From: Flavobacteriaceae bacterium R38
GTDB lineage: Bacteria > Bacteroidota > Bacteroidia > Flavobacteriales > Flavobacteriaceae
Reading direction: 5' to 3'
Assembly (NCBI GenBank): GCA_009901575.1
Contig: WXYP01000005.1
Span: 124,001 to 188,000 of the forward strand
DNA: 64,000 bases
In this document: positions 56,536-64,000 of the stretch, in pieces
How the letters are laid out: every line of letters starts with the position of its first letter
How positions within the stretch are numbered: the stretch's first letter is position 1
The notes under the pieces: model-generated
Told to the model about the DNA's origin: nothing
The model's database searches: none
What the model saw: only the letters and a program-made list of their open reading frames with translations
Translations under genes and position numbers: made by a program

Positions 56536-56943
56536 TTATATTCTGGATAGTTCATTTATATTCCAATAATCAAGTACAGATTTTAGTTTATACATATACT
56601 CTTCATACTTAAGAGGCTTCAATACATACCCTGCAATTCCTATTTTGTAACACTCTAAAATATCTCTTCTATTATTTGAAGTAGTTAGAATTATAGTTGG
56701 GATATATTTTAATACTTCATCTTTTTTTAGAATTTTTAAAAATTCTATACCATTGATTTTAGGCATATTCAAATCTAATAAAACGATATCGGGTAAATTA
56801 TCTTTTACTTCCAAAATCTTCAAAGCTTCTTCTCCATCTTTGGCTTCAGTAATTGAAAATTTTAAGTCAAATCTTGAAACTACCCGCCTGAATTTCATCG
56901 CTTCAATTGCGTCATCCTCAACAAAAAGAATCCTCAACCCCAT
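56536..56943 (-). CDS. Single-domain response regulator
   Basis: 135 residues, receiver only, with Asp57 (IVLLDLNMPKING) and Lys in VLKPLKYEEY. First gene of the H-NOX operon, so it may take phosphate from the PAS kinase and pass it to the Hpt protein. Confidence 0.9.
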   Translation of the reverse strand: MGLRILFVEDDAIEAMKFRRVVSRFDLKFSITEAKDGEEALKILEVKDNLPDIVLLDLNMPKINGIEFLKILKKDEVLKYIPTIILTTSNNRRDILECYKIGIAGYVLKPLKYEEYMYKLKSVLDYWNINELSRI

Positions 56944-56982
56944 TTTAATATTTTTTAAAGTGTCATCTAATGTATAAAATTC

Positions 56983-57062
56983 GGTTATTCATTTGATGAA
57001 TTCATAAAGTTTCGATAATCCCATATCCTCCTTAGACGAATAGTAGTTTAGTGTAGACGAAT
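56983..57062 (-). promoter_or_regulatory. Composite promoter C (H-NOX operon)
   Basis: Direct repeat TAGACGAAT / TAGACGAAT (57033 and 57054, period 21), both copies perfect. The minus strand then has a TGAATAACC tail (56991-56983) like the TGAxTAACC tails of sites A and B, 5 bp further away. A small palindrome ATTCAT-TTG-ATGAAT (56987-57001) overlaps. Confidence 0.55.
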
Positions 57063-57180
57063 GGTTTTTTTGATGAAAAACTACAGTTACAATATGTTAA
57101 AACAATAATTATGATGTGGTTTTTCCATATTTTAATTTTTAAAATTATCCTAAATGAATTCTCATCCTATTATATTTTTC

Positions 57181-57188
57181 TAATTTTG
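57181..57188 (+). promoter_or_regulatory. Promoter -7 element of the lipoprotein/HIT operon
   Basis: Perfect TAATTTTG 60 bp before the ATG at 57249. It lies inside a longer possible reading frame from 57111, so it argues for the shorter start. Confidence 0.5.
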
Positions 57189-57248
57189 GTGTATTGGGTA
57201 TTATTTTCTTTAAAATTAAAACTTCAAAGTACTTTAGAAATTCATAAA

Positions 57249-57875
57249 ATGAGAACTTTAAAATTATTCTATATCGCCATATTTATATCCTTCTCTGTTT
57301 CATGTCAGAAACAGATTCCAGTTGATGATATAACAAATCAACCTGTATTTAATGAAGCTGATACTCAATATAAAAATGTTTTTAAAGTACTCGACGGTAC
57401 CTGGAAAGGAAAGTTTTTAATTTACCAGGATCAACAATTAGGGGCAAAGAATAGTATTGAACTTAAAGACATTTCTGAAGAAAGCATCAAAAAGAACGGA
57501 TTTAAACTGATAAACAGTATTGATGTCACCCAGGTTTATACTTCTGAAAGTCCGTATTTTCAAAAAGTGACTATTACCGACTATTATCCGGATACTAAAA
57601 AACAAGAAGTTAGTAACGGAGTAAATAAAATACAGGATGGGCATATGTGGTGTGTAGTTAGAAAGCCTAATGAAACTGTTATTCACGACGGGATTACAGA
57701 TGGTGATGACACTATAATCTGGAGTAGAAATGAAAAAGCGCCACAACGGATTGAGTATTTTAAAGAAACGGTGTCTACAAATACCTATGAAATAGTTGGT
57801 TGGGGGTATTATGAAGGTGATGATCCTGAAAAAAGCCCTAAACTTTGGTTTTACGCAAAATATGATCGTCAATAA
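57249..57875 (+). CDS. Lipoprotein with DUF-like beta domain
   Basis: 208 residues from the ATG at 57249, chosen because it starts a lipoprotein signal (MRTLKLFYIAIFISFSVSCQ). The mature part is beta-rich with WYF-type motifs (LDGTWKGKFLIYQDQQ). Family not recognised. The stop overlaps the next ATG by one base. Confidence 0.75.
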   Translation: MRTLKLFYIAIFISFSVSCQKQIPVDDITNQPVFNEADTQYKNVFKVLDGTWKGKFLIYQDQQLGAKNSIELKDISEESIKKNGFKLINSIDVTQVYTSESPYFQKVTITDYYPDTKKQEVSNGVNKIQDGHMWCVVRKPNETVIHDGITDGDDTIIWSRNEKAPQRIEYFKETVSTNTYEIVGWGYYEGDDPEKSPKLWFYAKYDRQ

Positions 57876-58324
57876 TGAAAAAAGTAACTCTATTGTGTTT
57901 TAGCACTCTTTTAACTTGTGTTTCAATCTATAGTCAAAGTAATGATTATCAGAAAAACAAAGAAAAAAAACTTAAAGAAGGTTCAGTTTTCACCAAAATA
58001 ATTAATAGAGAACTTCCAGCTGAGATTGTTTATGAAGATGCTGACATCATTTCTTTTATACCAAACAGAGAGCAAGCTCCTGTTCATCTTCTAATTGTCC
58101 CCAAAAAACCGATTCCGACTATTAATGATATAGAAGAAAAGGATGCTTTACTTCTTGGAAAAATGTTTCTAATAGCAAAAAAATTAGCTAAAGAATATGG
58201 AATTTCAGAAAGTGGCTATAGGCTTTCAATGAATATTAATGAAGATGCAGGCCAATCTGTTTTTCACCTTCATATGCATCTATTGGGAGGAAAAAAACTT
58301 GGACCTATGGTTGATCAAAATTAA
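57875..58324 (+). CDS. HIT-family protein with a signal peptide
   Basis: 149 residues. HIT motif HLHMHL preceded by AGQSVFHLHMHLLGG. Unlike usual cytoplasmic HIT proteins it has a plausible N-terminal export signal (KKVTLLCFSTLLTCVSIYSQ) and starts in the stop codon of a lipoprotein gene. Confidence 0.85.
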   Translation: MKKVTLLCFSTLLTCVSIYSQSNDYQKNKEKKLKEGSVFTKIINRELPAEIVYEDADIISFIPNREQAPVHLLIVPKKPIPTINDIEEKDALLLGKMFLIAKKLAKEYGISESGYRLSMNINEDAGQSVFHLHMHLLGGKKLGPMVDQN

Positions 58325-58327
58325 AGT

Positions 58328-60106
58328 CTAAACAATTCCCATTTTTTGTAATAGAAAAGAAGCATTCATATTCTGACAGATTCCTTCTTTAAACTTATAA
58401 TCAAAAGAGAGCTCGTCATTTTCTATATAAGCATCAAAATAATAGTTTTTCACCATCGCATATTCTTCTGCAACCTTACATAAACTCAAATCATGGGTTG
58501 CTATAATTCCTGTCGATTTCGAATTGGTAAGTTTCTCTAAAAACTTCTTAGAACCTTCTGCTTTGTCTTTACTATTTGTACCTTTTAAGATCTCATCAAG
58601 AACTATAAAATAAGTATCACCCTCTATATGGTCTATGATATGTTTGAGTCTTTTTAATTCCGAAAAGAAATACGATTCATCATCAGAAAGCGAATCTGAA
58701 GTACGCATACTGCTAATCAATTTAATGGGCATATACGTACTACTAGCCGCACAAACCGGTAAACCTGTATTTGCCATTACATGATGCAAAGAAACTGTTC
58801 TTAAGAACGTACTTTTCCCAGCCATATTTGCCCCGGTAATTACAAAAAACTGTCCTTTATCAACATTAAAATCGTTTCTTACCAGTTTTTCTTCATTCAC
58901 TAACGGATGCCCTAAACTGGTAACTTTTGTTTGATTTCCATCTTCATTGATTTCGGGATAGATGTAATGAGGGTGATTAAATGCAAAATTTGCTAATGAG
59001 ATTTCAGCATCAAAGAAAGAAATGACATCAAACCAATTTTCTACCTGATCTTTGTGTGATGCTATCCATTTCTCAATACGTTGTGCCTGCCATAAACTCC
59101 ATAGAAAAAAACCATTTGCAGGAATCATAAAGAAGATGTTATTCTGTTGATCTAACGCATCTAATGCCTTTGAAAAAGCACGAACAATCTGTGAGGCTTT
59201 TTTGGCTTCAGAATGAATAGTTTCATGTTTCTCTTTGAGTACATCAGAGGAAAAATCTGTAGCCTCTATTTGCATCAAAAGCTTGTAATACTGTTGGAAA
59301 ATGTCCTGAATCTTACTGGTGTTTTGAGACAGGTTTATAATACGCTTTGAATAAGGTGACAATATTCCAAACCCTAAAGCTAACAACACCCATATCATAT
59401 TTTCTCTCAGTACTCCTAATATGGCCAATGAAATGATAAGAACAGAAATCATAGAAAAACCAATTACCAAAAGCTTTGCATATTTAGGAGTAAAAGAACG
59501 ATAATTTTTTAGCCAATGAATAATTGTTTCTGCATCTGTCTCGGTTTTCACTAAAGAAGCTGTCGCTCTAAAATCCTGTTGCCATTCCGGCATGCTTTGC
59601 AACTCTTTTATCCCCTCTTGTTTCTGCTCAATTGAAGTAATATCATTTGCTTTTAATCTTTGAGCTAAGGTCTTTCTGCCTGCATCTGTTACAGTTCTGT
59701 TTATCGCCTGAAAAAAAGAACCTTTTCCAAAAAGATCAATATCGTTACAAAATGCATGATCTGCATCTGAAAAAGCTTCTCCTGCGTCAAAAAAAGTATA
59801 ATCGCCATTTATTGCTTCTAACTCTTTTTGATTAATTTCAATCAGAGCTTCCAGTTTTTCCTTTTTATATTTTATATCGGTATACTTAGATACTAAGAAA
59901 AGAAATAATGAAAATCCTAATACTCCAATAACGACTGGCAGGTATGTAATTCCGATTGAAAAGTAAATCCCCGTTATCATAGCGATAAAAACAAGCAATC
60001 GGATACTGCTTAAGGTATAAAGTCTTTTTTTTGTGCTATGTAAAGTATTGGTAAAAGTTTCTTTTTGCTGTGTGTAGAATTCTCTCGGCGACTGCATTCT
60101 CTTCAT
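58328..60106 (-). CDS. Membrane-anchored MutS-like ATPase
   Basis: 592 residues. Two hydrophobic helices near the N terminus (about 30-80) and another pair near 210-250, then a helical clamp-like region and a MutS ATPase domain: Walker A TGANMAGKSTFL and Walker B YFIVLDEILKGTNS. It lacks the mismatch-recognition domain. Similar MutS-like proteins of Bacteroidota have no proven repair role. Confidence 0.85.
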   Translation of the reverse strand: MKRMQSPREFYTQQKETFTNTLHSTKKRLYTLSSIRLLVFIAMITGIYFSIGITYLPVVIGVLGFSLFLFLVSKYTDIKYKKEKLEALIEINQKELEAINGDYTFFDAGEAFSDADHAFCNDIDLFGKGSFFQAINRTVTDAGRKTLAQRLKANDITSIEQKQEGIKELQSMPEWQQDFRATASLVKTETDAETIIHWLKNYRSFTPKYAKLLVIGFSMISVLIISLAILGVLRENMIWVLLALGFGILSPYSKRIINLSQNTSKIQDIFQQYYKLLMQIEATDFSSDVLKEKHETIHSEAKKASQIVRAFSKALDALDQQNNIFFMIPANGFFLWSLWQAQRIEKWIASHKDQVENWFDVISFFDAEISLANFAFNHPHYIYPEINEDGNQTKVTSLGHPLVNEEKLVRNDFNVDKGQFFVITGANMAGKSTFLRTVSLHHVMANTGLPVCAASSTYMPIKLISSMRTSDSLSDDESYFFSELKRLKHIIDHIEGDTYFIVLDEILKGTNSKDKAEGSKKFLEKLTNSKSTGIIATHDLSLCKVAEEYAMVKNYYFDAYIENDELSFDYKFKEGICQNMNASFLLQKMGIV

Positions 60107-60136
60107 AATTAAATTGCCTTCAAAATAACAACAAAA

Positions 60137-60505
60137 TTATAGATTATTAAGCGCTTCTCTTAACTTTTTGGTCATTCCTTTTACTACCATATCATACGAA
60201 TGATCTATCAATTCATAAACAAATGATTTAGGCAATTCATTATTGCCAACATCAACTGTATTCCAATGTTTATTATTCATATGGAATCCGCTTCGTACAC
60301 TCTCGTATTGTTCTCTTAATTCTAATGCCCATTCAGGGTCACATTTAAGATTAACCGAACGTTCTCCAGCCTCCCATTTTTTTAATGAAGTCAATGCAAA
60401 CATTTTCCCCATCACTTTAAAAACAAGGGTATCTTCATCAAAAGGGAATCCTTCTGTAGTTCCTTTTTTATTGATACAATACTGGTGTAATTCTTCGATA
60501 TTCAT
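60137..60505 (-). CDS. MmcQ/YjbR-family protein
   Basis: 122 residues; CyaY-like fold of the YjbR family. Motifs FPFDEDTLVFKVMGKMFAL and the C-terminal HWNTVDV/ELIDHSYDMV are typical. Suspected DNA-binding protein, function not proven. Confidence 0.88.
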   Translation of the reverse strand: MNIEELHQYCINKKGTTEGFPFDEDTLVFKVMGKMFALTSLKKWEAGERSVNLKCDPEWALELREQYESVRSGFHMNNKHWNTVDVGNNELPKSFVYELIDHSYDMVVKGMTKKLREALNNL

Positions 60506-60546
60506 TTTTATCTACATTGATTATCCTTATCTATTAAAATTCAAAT

Positions 60547-61293
60547 CTATAACACCCTATACAAGATAGGTTTGCTAGGGCTCGCGTCATTATGAAAAGG
60601 GGCGATTTGAAGATTAAGTATATAAGCCCCGTCTTTTATTTTATTTGATACAAAAATAAATTCGGTAATAGTGGCATCTAGTCGTAATTTGCTCCCAAAA
60701 TTCCAAAATGCCTTATGTGCAAGCAATGTTCCTCCATCCTTTTCTTTATCGACCGATGGCAGATCAATTAGTAAATGCTTAACGCCTAAATCTCTTAAAA
60801 ATACAGCGGCATCTTCTAACAGGTAAGGCGGATTTGTATGTGAATAATCTTTATAGCATTTGTCTTTGTAGTTTGGAAGTGTTCTAATGACTAATGCTTC
60901 CGGGCGATTACTTCCCAAAAGGTTTTGTATTTGCTTTTTACTAATTACAAAATCGTCATTCAATTTTCCCGGAGCTACCGTGATTAATTCTGCAACAAAA
61001 AAATATTGATTTAATTGATCATTTACAGAATAAAAAGCTTCGGTAATATGCCCTGCACATTCTGTATGGGTACCGTGCGCATGCGGATTAAAAGAAATTG
61101 TATTTGAATTTACTGCTGCTCCATCTGCTATACTCACTATAAACCCATCTACTTCTGCTGGTGCTATTGTAGGCCTGGGTAAATACCAGGAGGTTATATT
61201 TTTTTCTCCACCTTTTAGTGACATCGAAATGTCCAAAGGTTGAGTTAGGTCTATTTGATATTCTTTATGATTACTTTTTATATTTGCCAGCAT
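60547..61293 (-). CDS. Cyclase/kynurenine formamidase family hydrolase
   Basis: 248 residues with the metal motif NPHAHGTHTECAGHI (H-x-G-T-H). Family members hydrolyse N-formylkynurenine or act in polyketide cyclisation; the substrate is unknown here. 21 bp after hemW. Confidence 0.85.
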   Translation of the reverse strand: MLANIKSNHKEYQIDLTQPLDISMSLKGGEKNITSWYLPRPTIAPAEVDGFIVSIADGAAVNSNTISFNPHAHGTHTECAGHITEAFYSVNDQLNQYFFVAELITVAPGKLNDDFVISKKQIQNLLGSNRPEALVIRTLPNYKDKCYKDYSHTNPPYLLEDAAVFLRDLGVKHLLIDLPSVDKEKDGGTLLAHKAFWNFGSKLRLDATITEFIFVSNKIKDGAYILNLQIAPFHNDASPSKPILYRVL

Positions 61294-61314
61294 TTACGCC
61301 TAAATTTATTTTAA

Positions 61315-62466
61315 TTACTTTTCTAAATTAAGTAAAAAAAGATCAGAAGCAATTCCGTCACATAAAAACTTCCCTTTTCGGGTTGTCCTTAGTACTTCAG
61401 TAGCTTTATCAGTTACAATTTCCAGAAGACCTTCTTTTATATATTTTTCAGCTTGTTTTAATAAATGTTGCTTTGAAAGCATTCCAAAATCACATACTAC
61501 TCTTTCTGTAGACACTCCCCAAATGGTTCTTAAACCGGTCATTATATATTCATTATACCGGTCTTTTTTACTTAATGTTTCTATTTCTAAAGGCAATTCG
61601 TTATTTGAAAGTGCTTTTATATATTTCGGATTGTTTGCAATATTCCACCCTCTGTGATTTCCATCGTAACTATGTGCTGAAGGACCTATTCCTATATATT
61701 TTTTCCCCAGCCAGTATGCTGTATTATTTTTAGAGAAAAAACCGGGTTTCCCAAAATTTGAAAGTTCATAATGCACAAAATTGTTTTCCTTTAATATGGT
61801 AACGAGGCTTAAAAAATGTTGATGTGCTAATTCATCATCAACCGGAGCTATTCTACCTTTTTCTATAAGTTTTTCTAATGCTGTTCTGGGTTCAACCGTT
61901 AGCGCATAACTCGAAATATGCGGAATCTGAAATGCTAATGTTTTTTCTATGTTTTGTATCCAACGTTCATTACTCATTCCCGGAATCCCATAAATAAGAT
62001 CAATAGATATATTTTCAAACCCGGCATCTTGAGCTTCCTTAATACAACGACTTGCTTCTTCTGCATTATGTGCTCTGTTCATCAATTTTAAATCTTCTTC
62101 AAAAAAAGATTGGATTCCAATACTTAATCTGTTTACAGGAGACTTGTATAAATCGTTTATTTTAATCGATGAAAGATCATCCGGATTAGCTTCTAATGTT
62201 ATCTCCGGAGAAGGAACAATGTTATAATTTTCATAAACTTCATCAAGCAAAAATCGCAGCTCGTCCATCGACAATAAAGATGGTGTACCGCCCCCAAAGT
62301 AAATTGTTTCAACTACCTCATCTTTAAATTCACTCTTTCTGAGCTTTATCTCTTTTTTTAGCGCATTTAACATCGCTTCTTTTTTATGTAAAGAAGTCGA
62401 AAAGTGAAAATCACAATAATGACAAGCTTGTTTACAAAAAGGAAAATGGATATAAATTCCGGACAT
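61315..62466 (-). CDS. hemW: HemW-type radical SAM haem chaperone
   Basis: 383 residues. The radical-SAM cluster motif CKQACHYCDFHF, GGGTPSLL and the RLSIGIQSF block are present. It lacks the extra N-terminal region of true HemN, which is why HemW is preferred over coproporphyrinogen oxidase. Confidence 0.93.
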   Translation of the reverse strand: MSGIYIHFPFCKQACHYCDFHFSTSLHKKEAMLNALKKEIKLRKSEFKDEVVETIYFGGGTPSLLSMDELRFLLDEVYENYNIVPSPEITLEANPDDLSSIKINDLYKSPVNRLSIGIQSFFEEDLKLMNRAHNAEEASRCIKEAQDAGFENISIDLIYGIPGMSNERWIQNIEKTLAFQIPHISSYALTVEPRTALEKLIEKGRIAPVDDELAHQHFLSLVTILKENNFVHYELSNFGKPGFFSKNNTAYWLGKKYIGIGPSAHSYDGNHRGWNIANNPKYIKALSNNELPLEIETLSKKDRYNEYIMTGLRTIWGVSTERVVCDFGMLSKQHLLKQAEKYIKEGLLEIVTDKATEVLRTTRKGKFLCDGIASDLFLLNLEK

Positions 62467-62482
62467 TAATTAGTTTTGGTTT

Positions 62483-62517
62483 TTGAATCTTGAATCTTGA
62501 ATCTTGAATCTTGAATC
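62483..62517. repeat. Heptamer tandem repeat, five copies of TTGAATC
   Basis: Five perfect copies in the gap between ruvC and hemW. Same unit length as the repeat at 1807-1855 but a different sequence. Confidence 0.95.
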
Positions 62518-62571
62518 TAAATATCGTTAAATTCTTAATTAAGAAAACTTATCAAACTTTAATAACTGTAA

Positions 62572-63126
62572 TTATTTTTTAATTCTTTTTTCATTGTTTT
62601 TCACAAAAGCTGCCCAACCCGTATAACTTTTCCCTACTTCTACTCTACCTTCATTATAAAAATGACAAACAGCGGCAGCAAGGCCATCTGTAGAATCGAG
62701 ATTTTTAGGTAATTCTTTAATATTTAGCAAACTCTGTAACATTTTAGCCACTTGTTCCTTTGTAGCATTACCATTCCCGGTGATAGCCATTTTTATTTTT
62801 TTTGGAGAGTATTCCGTAATAGGAACTTCCCTTGACAATCCGGCTGCCATAGCGACTCCTTGTGCACGACCAAGTTTTAACATTGATTGTACATTCTTCC
62901 CAAAAAAAGGAGCTTCTATAGCTATTTCATCTGGGTGATGAGTGTCTATAAGTTCTACTGTTCGTTCAAATATAATTTTTAACTTCAGATAGTGATCATC
63001 GTATTTCTTTAATTGTAATTCATTCAACTGAACGAGTTGCATTTTTTTATTAACTACTTTTATTAAACCAAATCCCATAATTGTAGTTCCGGGATCAATT
63101 CCTAATATGATTTTTTCTGTTTTCAA
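62572..63126 (-). CDS. ruvC: Holliday junction resolvase RuvC
   Basis: 184 residues. Catalytic acidic residues in LGIDPGTTIMGFG, IAIEAPFFGKN and STDGLAAAVCHF. Cuts four-way junctions in recombination with RuvAB, which are not in this window. Confidence 0.96.
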   Translation of the reverse strand: MKTEKIILGIDPGTTIMGFGLIKVVNKKMQLVQLNELQLKKYDDHYLKLKIIFERTVELIDTHHPDEIAIEAPFFGKNVQSMLKLGRAQGVAMAAGLSREVPITEYSPKKIKMAITGNGNATKEQVAKMLQSLLNIKELPKNLDSTDGLAAAVCHFYNEGRVEVGKSYTGWAAFVKNNEKRIKK

Positions 63127-63151
63127 TCAGTAATGAATTTATTTTGATTAT

Positions 63152-63655
63152 TTAATTGGAATAGCGTAATAATTCTTCTCCATCAACTTCTAATTTTATC
63201 TTATCTACAAACCTCAACCCAATTTTTTCCAACAATTTCCTTGAGCCTGTATTTTTTTTAGTTGTTATTGCCAGAATCGTTTTTAATCCAAGTGTTGATA
63301 TTCCATATTCTAATATTGCTTTTGCAGCTTCATAAGTATATCCTTTGCGTTCGTATGCAGGTAAAATTGCAAAACCTATATCCGGATTACTCAACCCTGG
63401 TCGTTTTAACAAACCACAAATTCCTATGGATGAGTTTTCTTTTTTTGACACCATCTTATACAACCCAAAACCATTTTCTTTATAGCTATTGATCAGGGAT
63501 TCACGGATATATTTTCTTGCATCATCAATTGACTCAATTCCTCTATCTCCAATATATTTAATCCAACCCGGGCTGTTCAACAATTCAAAAAAGAAGTGTT
63601 CGTCATCTAAATCTGCTTCTTTTAATACAAGCCTGTCTGTTTCTAAAATCACCAT
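63152..63655 (-). CDS. GNAT-family N-acetyltransferase
   Basis: 167 residues of the RimJ/RimL type: LETDRLVLKEADLDDE at the N terminus and the acetyl-CoA-binding PAYERKGYTYEAAKAIL block. Substrate unknown. Confidence 0.92.
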   Translation of the reverse strand: MVILETDRLVLKEADLDDEHFFFELLNSPGWIKYIGDRGIESIDDARKYIRESLINSYKENGFGLYKMVSKKENSSIGICGLLKRPGLSNPDIGFAILPAYERKGYTYEAAKAILEYGISTLGLKTILAITTKKNTGSRKLLEKIGLRFVDKIKLEVDGEELLRYSN

Positions 63656-63718
63656 ATCACTAGGTCTCTTCTGATAAGATACTATAAAAACTCCTGATTA
63701 TTCGTTTACTTTGTAATC

Positions 63719-64000
63719 ATGCAAAATGCCATTCCATACAAATCTAAGCAATTCCTAACCCTACTCATAAAACTTTCTATTGTATTTGGAGCTTGTTATT
63801 TTATTTATAATCGATTACATCAATTAAACATTGGAACTTTTTGGGAAGCATTACAATTGAATCAAATTTTAAGTTTTAAAAACAGTTGTATTCTATTGGG
63901 ATTAAGCGCACTCAACTGGTTTTTTGAAGTTTTGAAATGGAAAGTCATTACCAGTCCGGTTAAAGAGATAAGCCTGAAAATGTCATTAGAGCAGAGCCTG
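63719..64000 (+). CDS. Multi-pass membrane protein, N-terminal part
   Basis: 94 codons are visible and open to the right edge. Helix near residues 12-32 and another around 64-82 with an amphipathic KWKVITSPVKEISLKMSL stretch. The pattern recalls the membrane domain of lysylphosphatidylglycerol synthase-like proteins (UPF0104), but too little is present to be firm. Confidence 0.5.
   Translation, partial: MQNAIPYKSKQFLTLLIKLSIVFGACYFIYNRLHQLNIGTFWEALQLNQILSFKNSCILLGLSALNWFFEVLKWKVITSPVKEISLKMSLEQSL

Noticed and set aside
57111-57248. N-terminal extension of the lipoprotein gene
   Set aside because: It would bury the lipoprotein signal and includes a perfect promoter -7 element.

Overview
The window is AT-rich chromosomal DNA of a member of the Bacteroidota, most probably a marine Flavobacteriaceae. 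Evidence: flavobacterial protein types throughout (PorT-like barrel, ExbB/ExbD pair, DUF4407, TPR-type histidine kinases, MMPL pump), many promoters with the Bacteroidota -7 element TAnnTTTG, frequent TTG starts, and a long (46 bp) type II-C CRISPR repeat with a 1406-residue Cas9. I cannot name a genus from sequence alone.

Layout. 1-7.5 kb: end of an MMPL pump, heptamer and hairpin repeats, asnS, a decayed AraC-type gene, rpoN. 7.6-14.5 kb: PorT-like protein, ExbB/ExbD energy-transducing operon, tRNA-Ser, asparaginase, acyltransferase, TatD, aspartic protease. 14.5-17.9 kb: a TPR histidine kinase/LuxR regulator pair flanked by two tiny single-helix peptides and strong dyads. 17.9-31.5 kb: 2-oxoglutarate dehydrogenase E2/E1, amidohydrolase, galE, DegT aminotransferase, Kdo transferase, CDP-alcohol transferase, FKBP, M1 peptidase, arginase-family enzyme. 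31.5-39.6 kb: complete type II-C CRISPR-Cas locus. 39.6-47.2 kb: secreted HExxH protein, Nudix, tRNA-Leu, M20 peptidase, BlaI/M56 sensor pair, DUF4407. 47.2-57.1 kb: signalling island with three STAS proteins, response regulators and an H-NOX/kinase/Hpt/LytTR operon. 57.1-64 kb: housekeeping (HIT, MutS-like ATPase, MmcQ, cyclase, HemW, RuvC, GNAT, start of a membrane protein).

Most interesting system. Upstream of cas9, on the opposite strand, lie a recognisable tracrRNA and, separately, a small stand-alone crRNA-like gene: a 15-nt truncated CRISPR repeat followed by a perfect 28-bp hairpin. The 12 nt directly before that truncated repeat are identical to the cas9 promoter, covering the end of its -7 element and the predicted transcription start. 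This is the architecture expected of a natural short-guide RNA that directs Cas9 to silence its own promoter. Each CRISPR repeat also carries a promoter-like TTG-N19-TATCTTTA on the crRNA strand. The whole locus is bracketed by a 49-bp direct repeat made from the start of the arginase-family gene, a scar of its insertion between two genes.

Second system. The H-NOX operon and two STAS loci share one composite promoter: a direct repeat of period 20-21 bp and a conserved -7 block. In the two STAS loci the spacing between them is identical. The site type fits the LytTR regulator encoded by the H-NOX operon, suggesting a haem/NO-responsive regulon of STAS switches.
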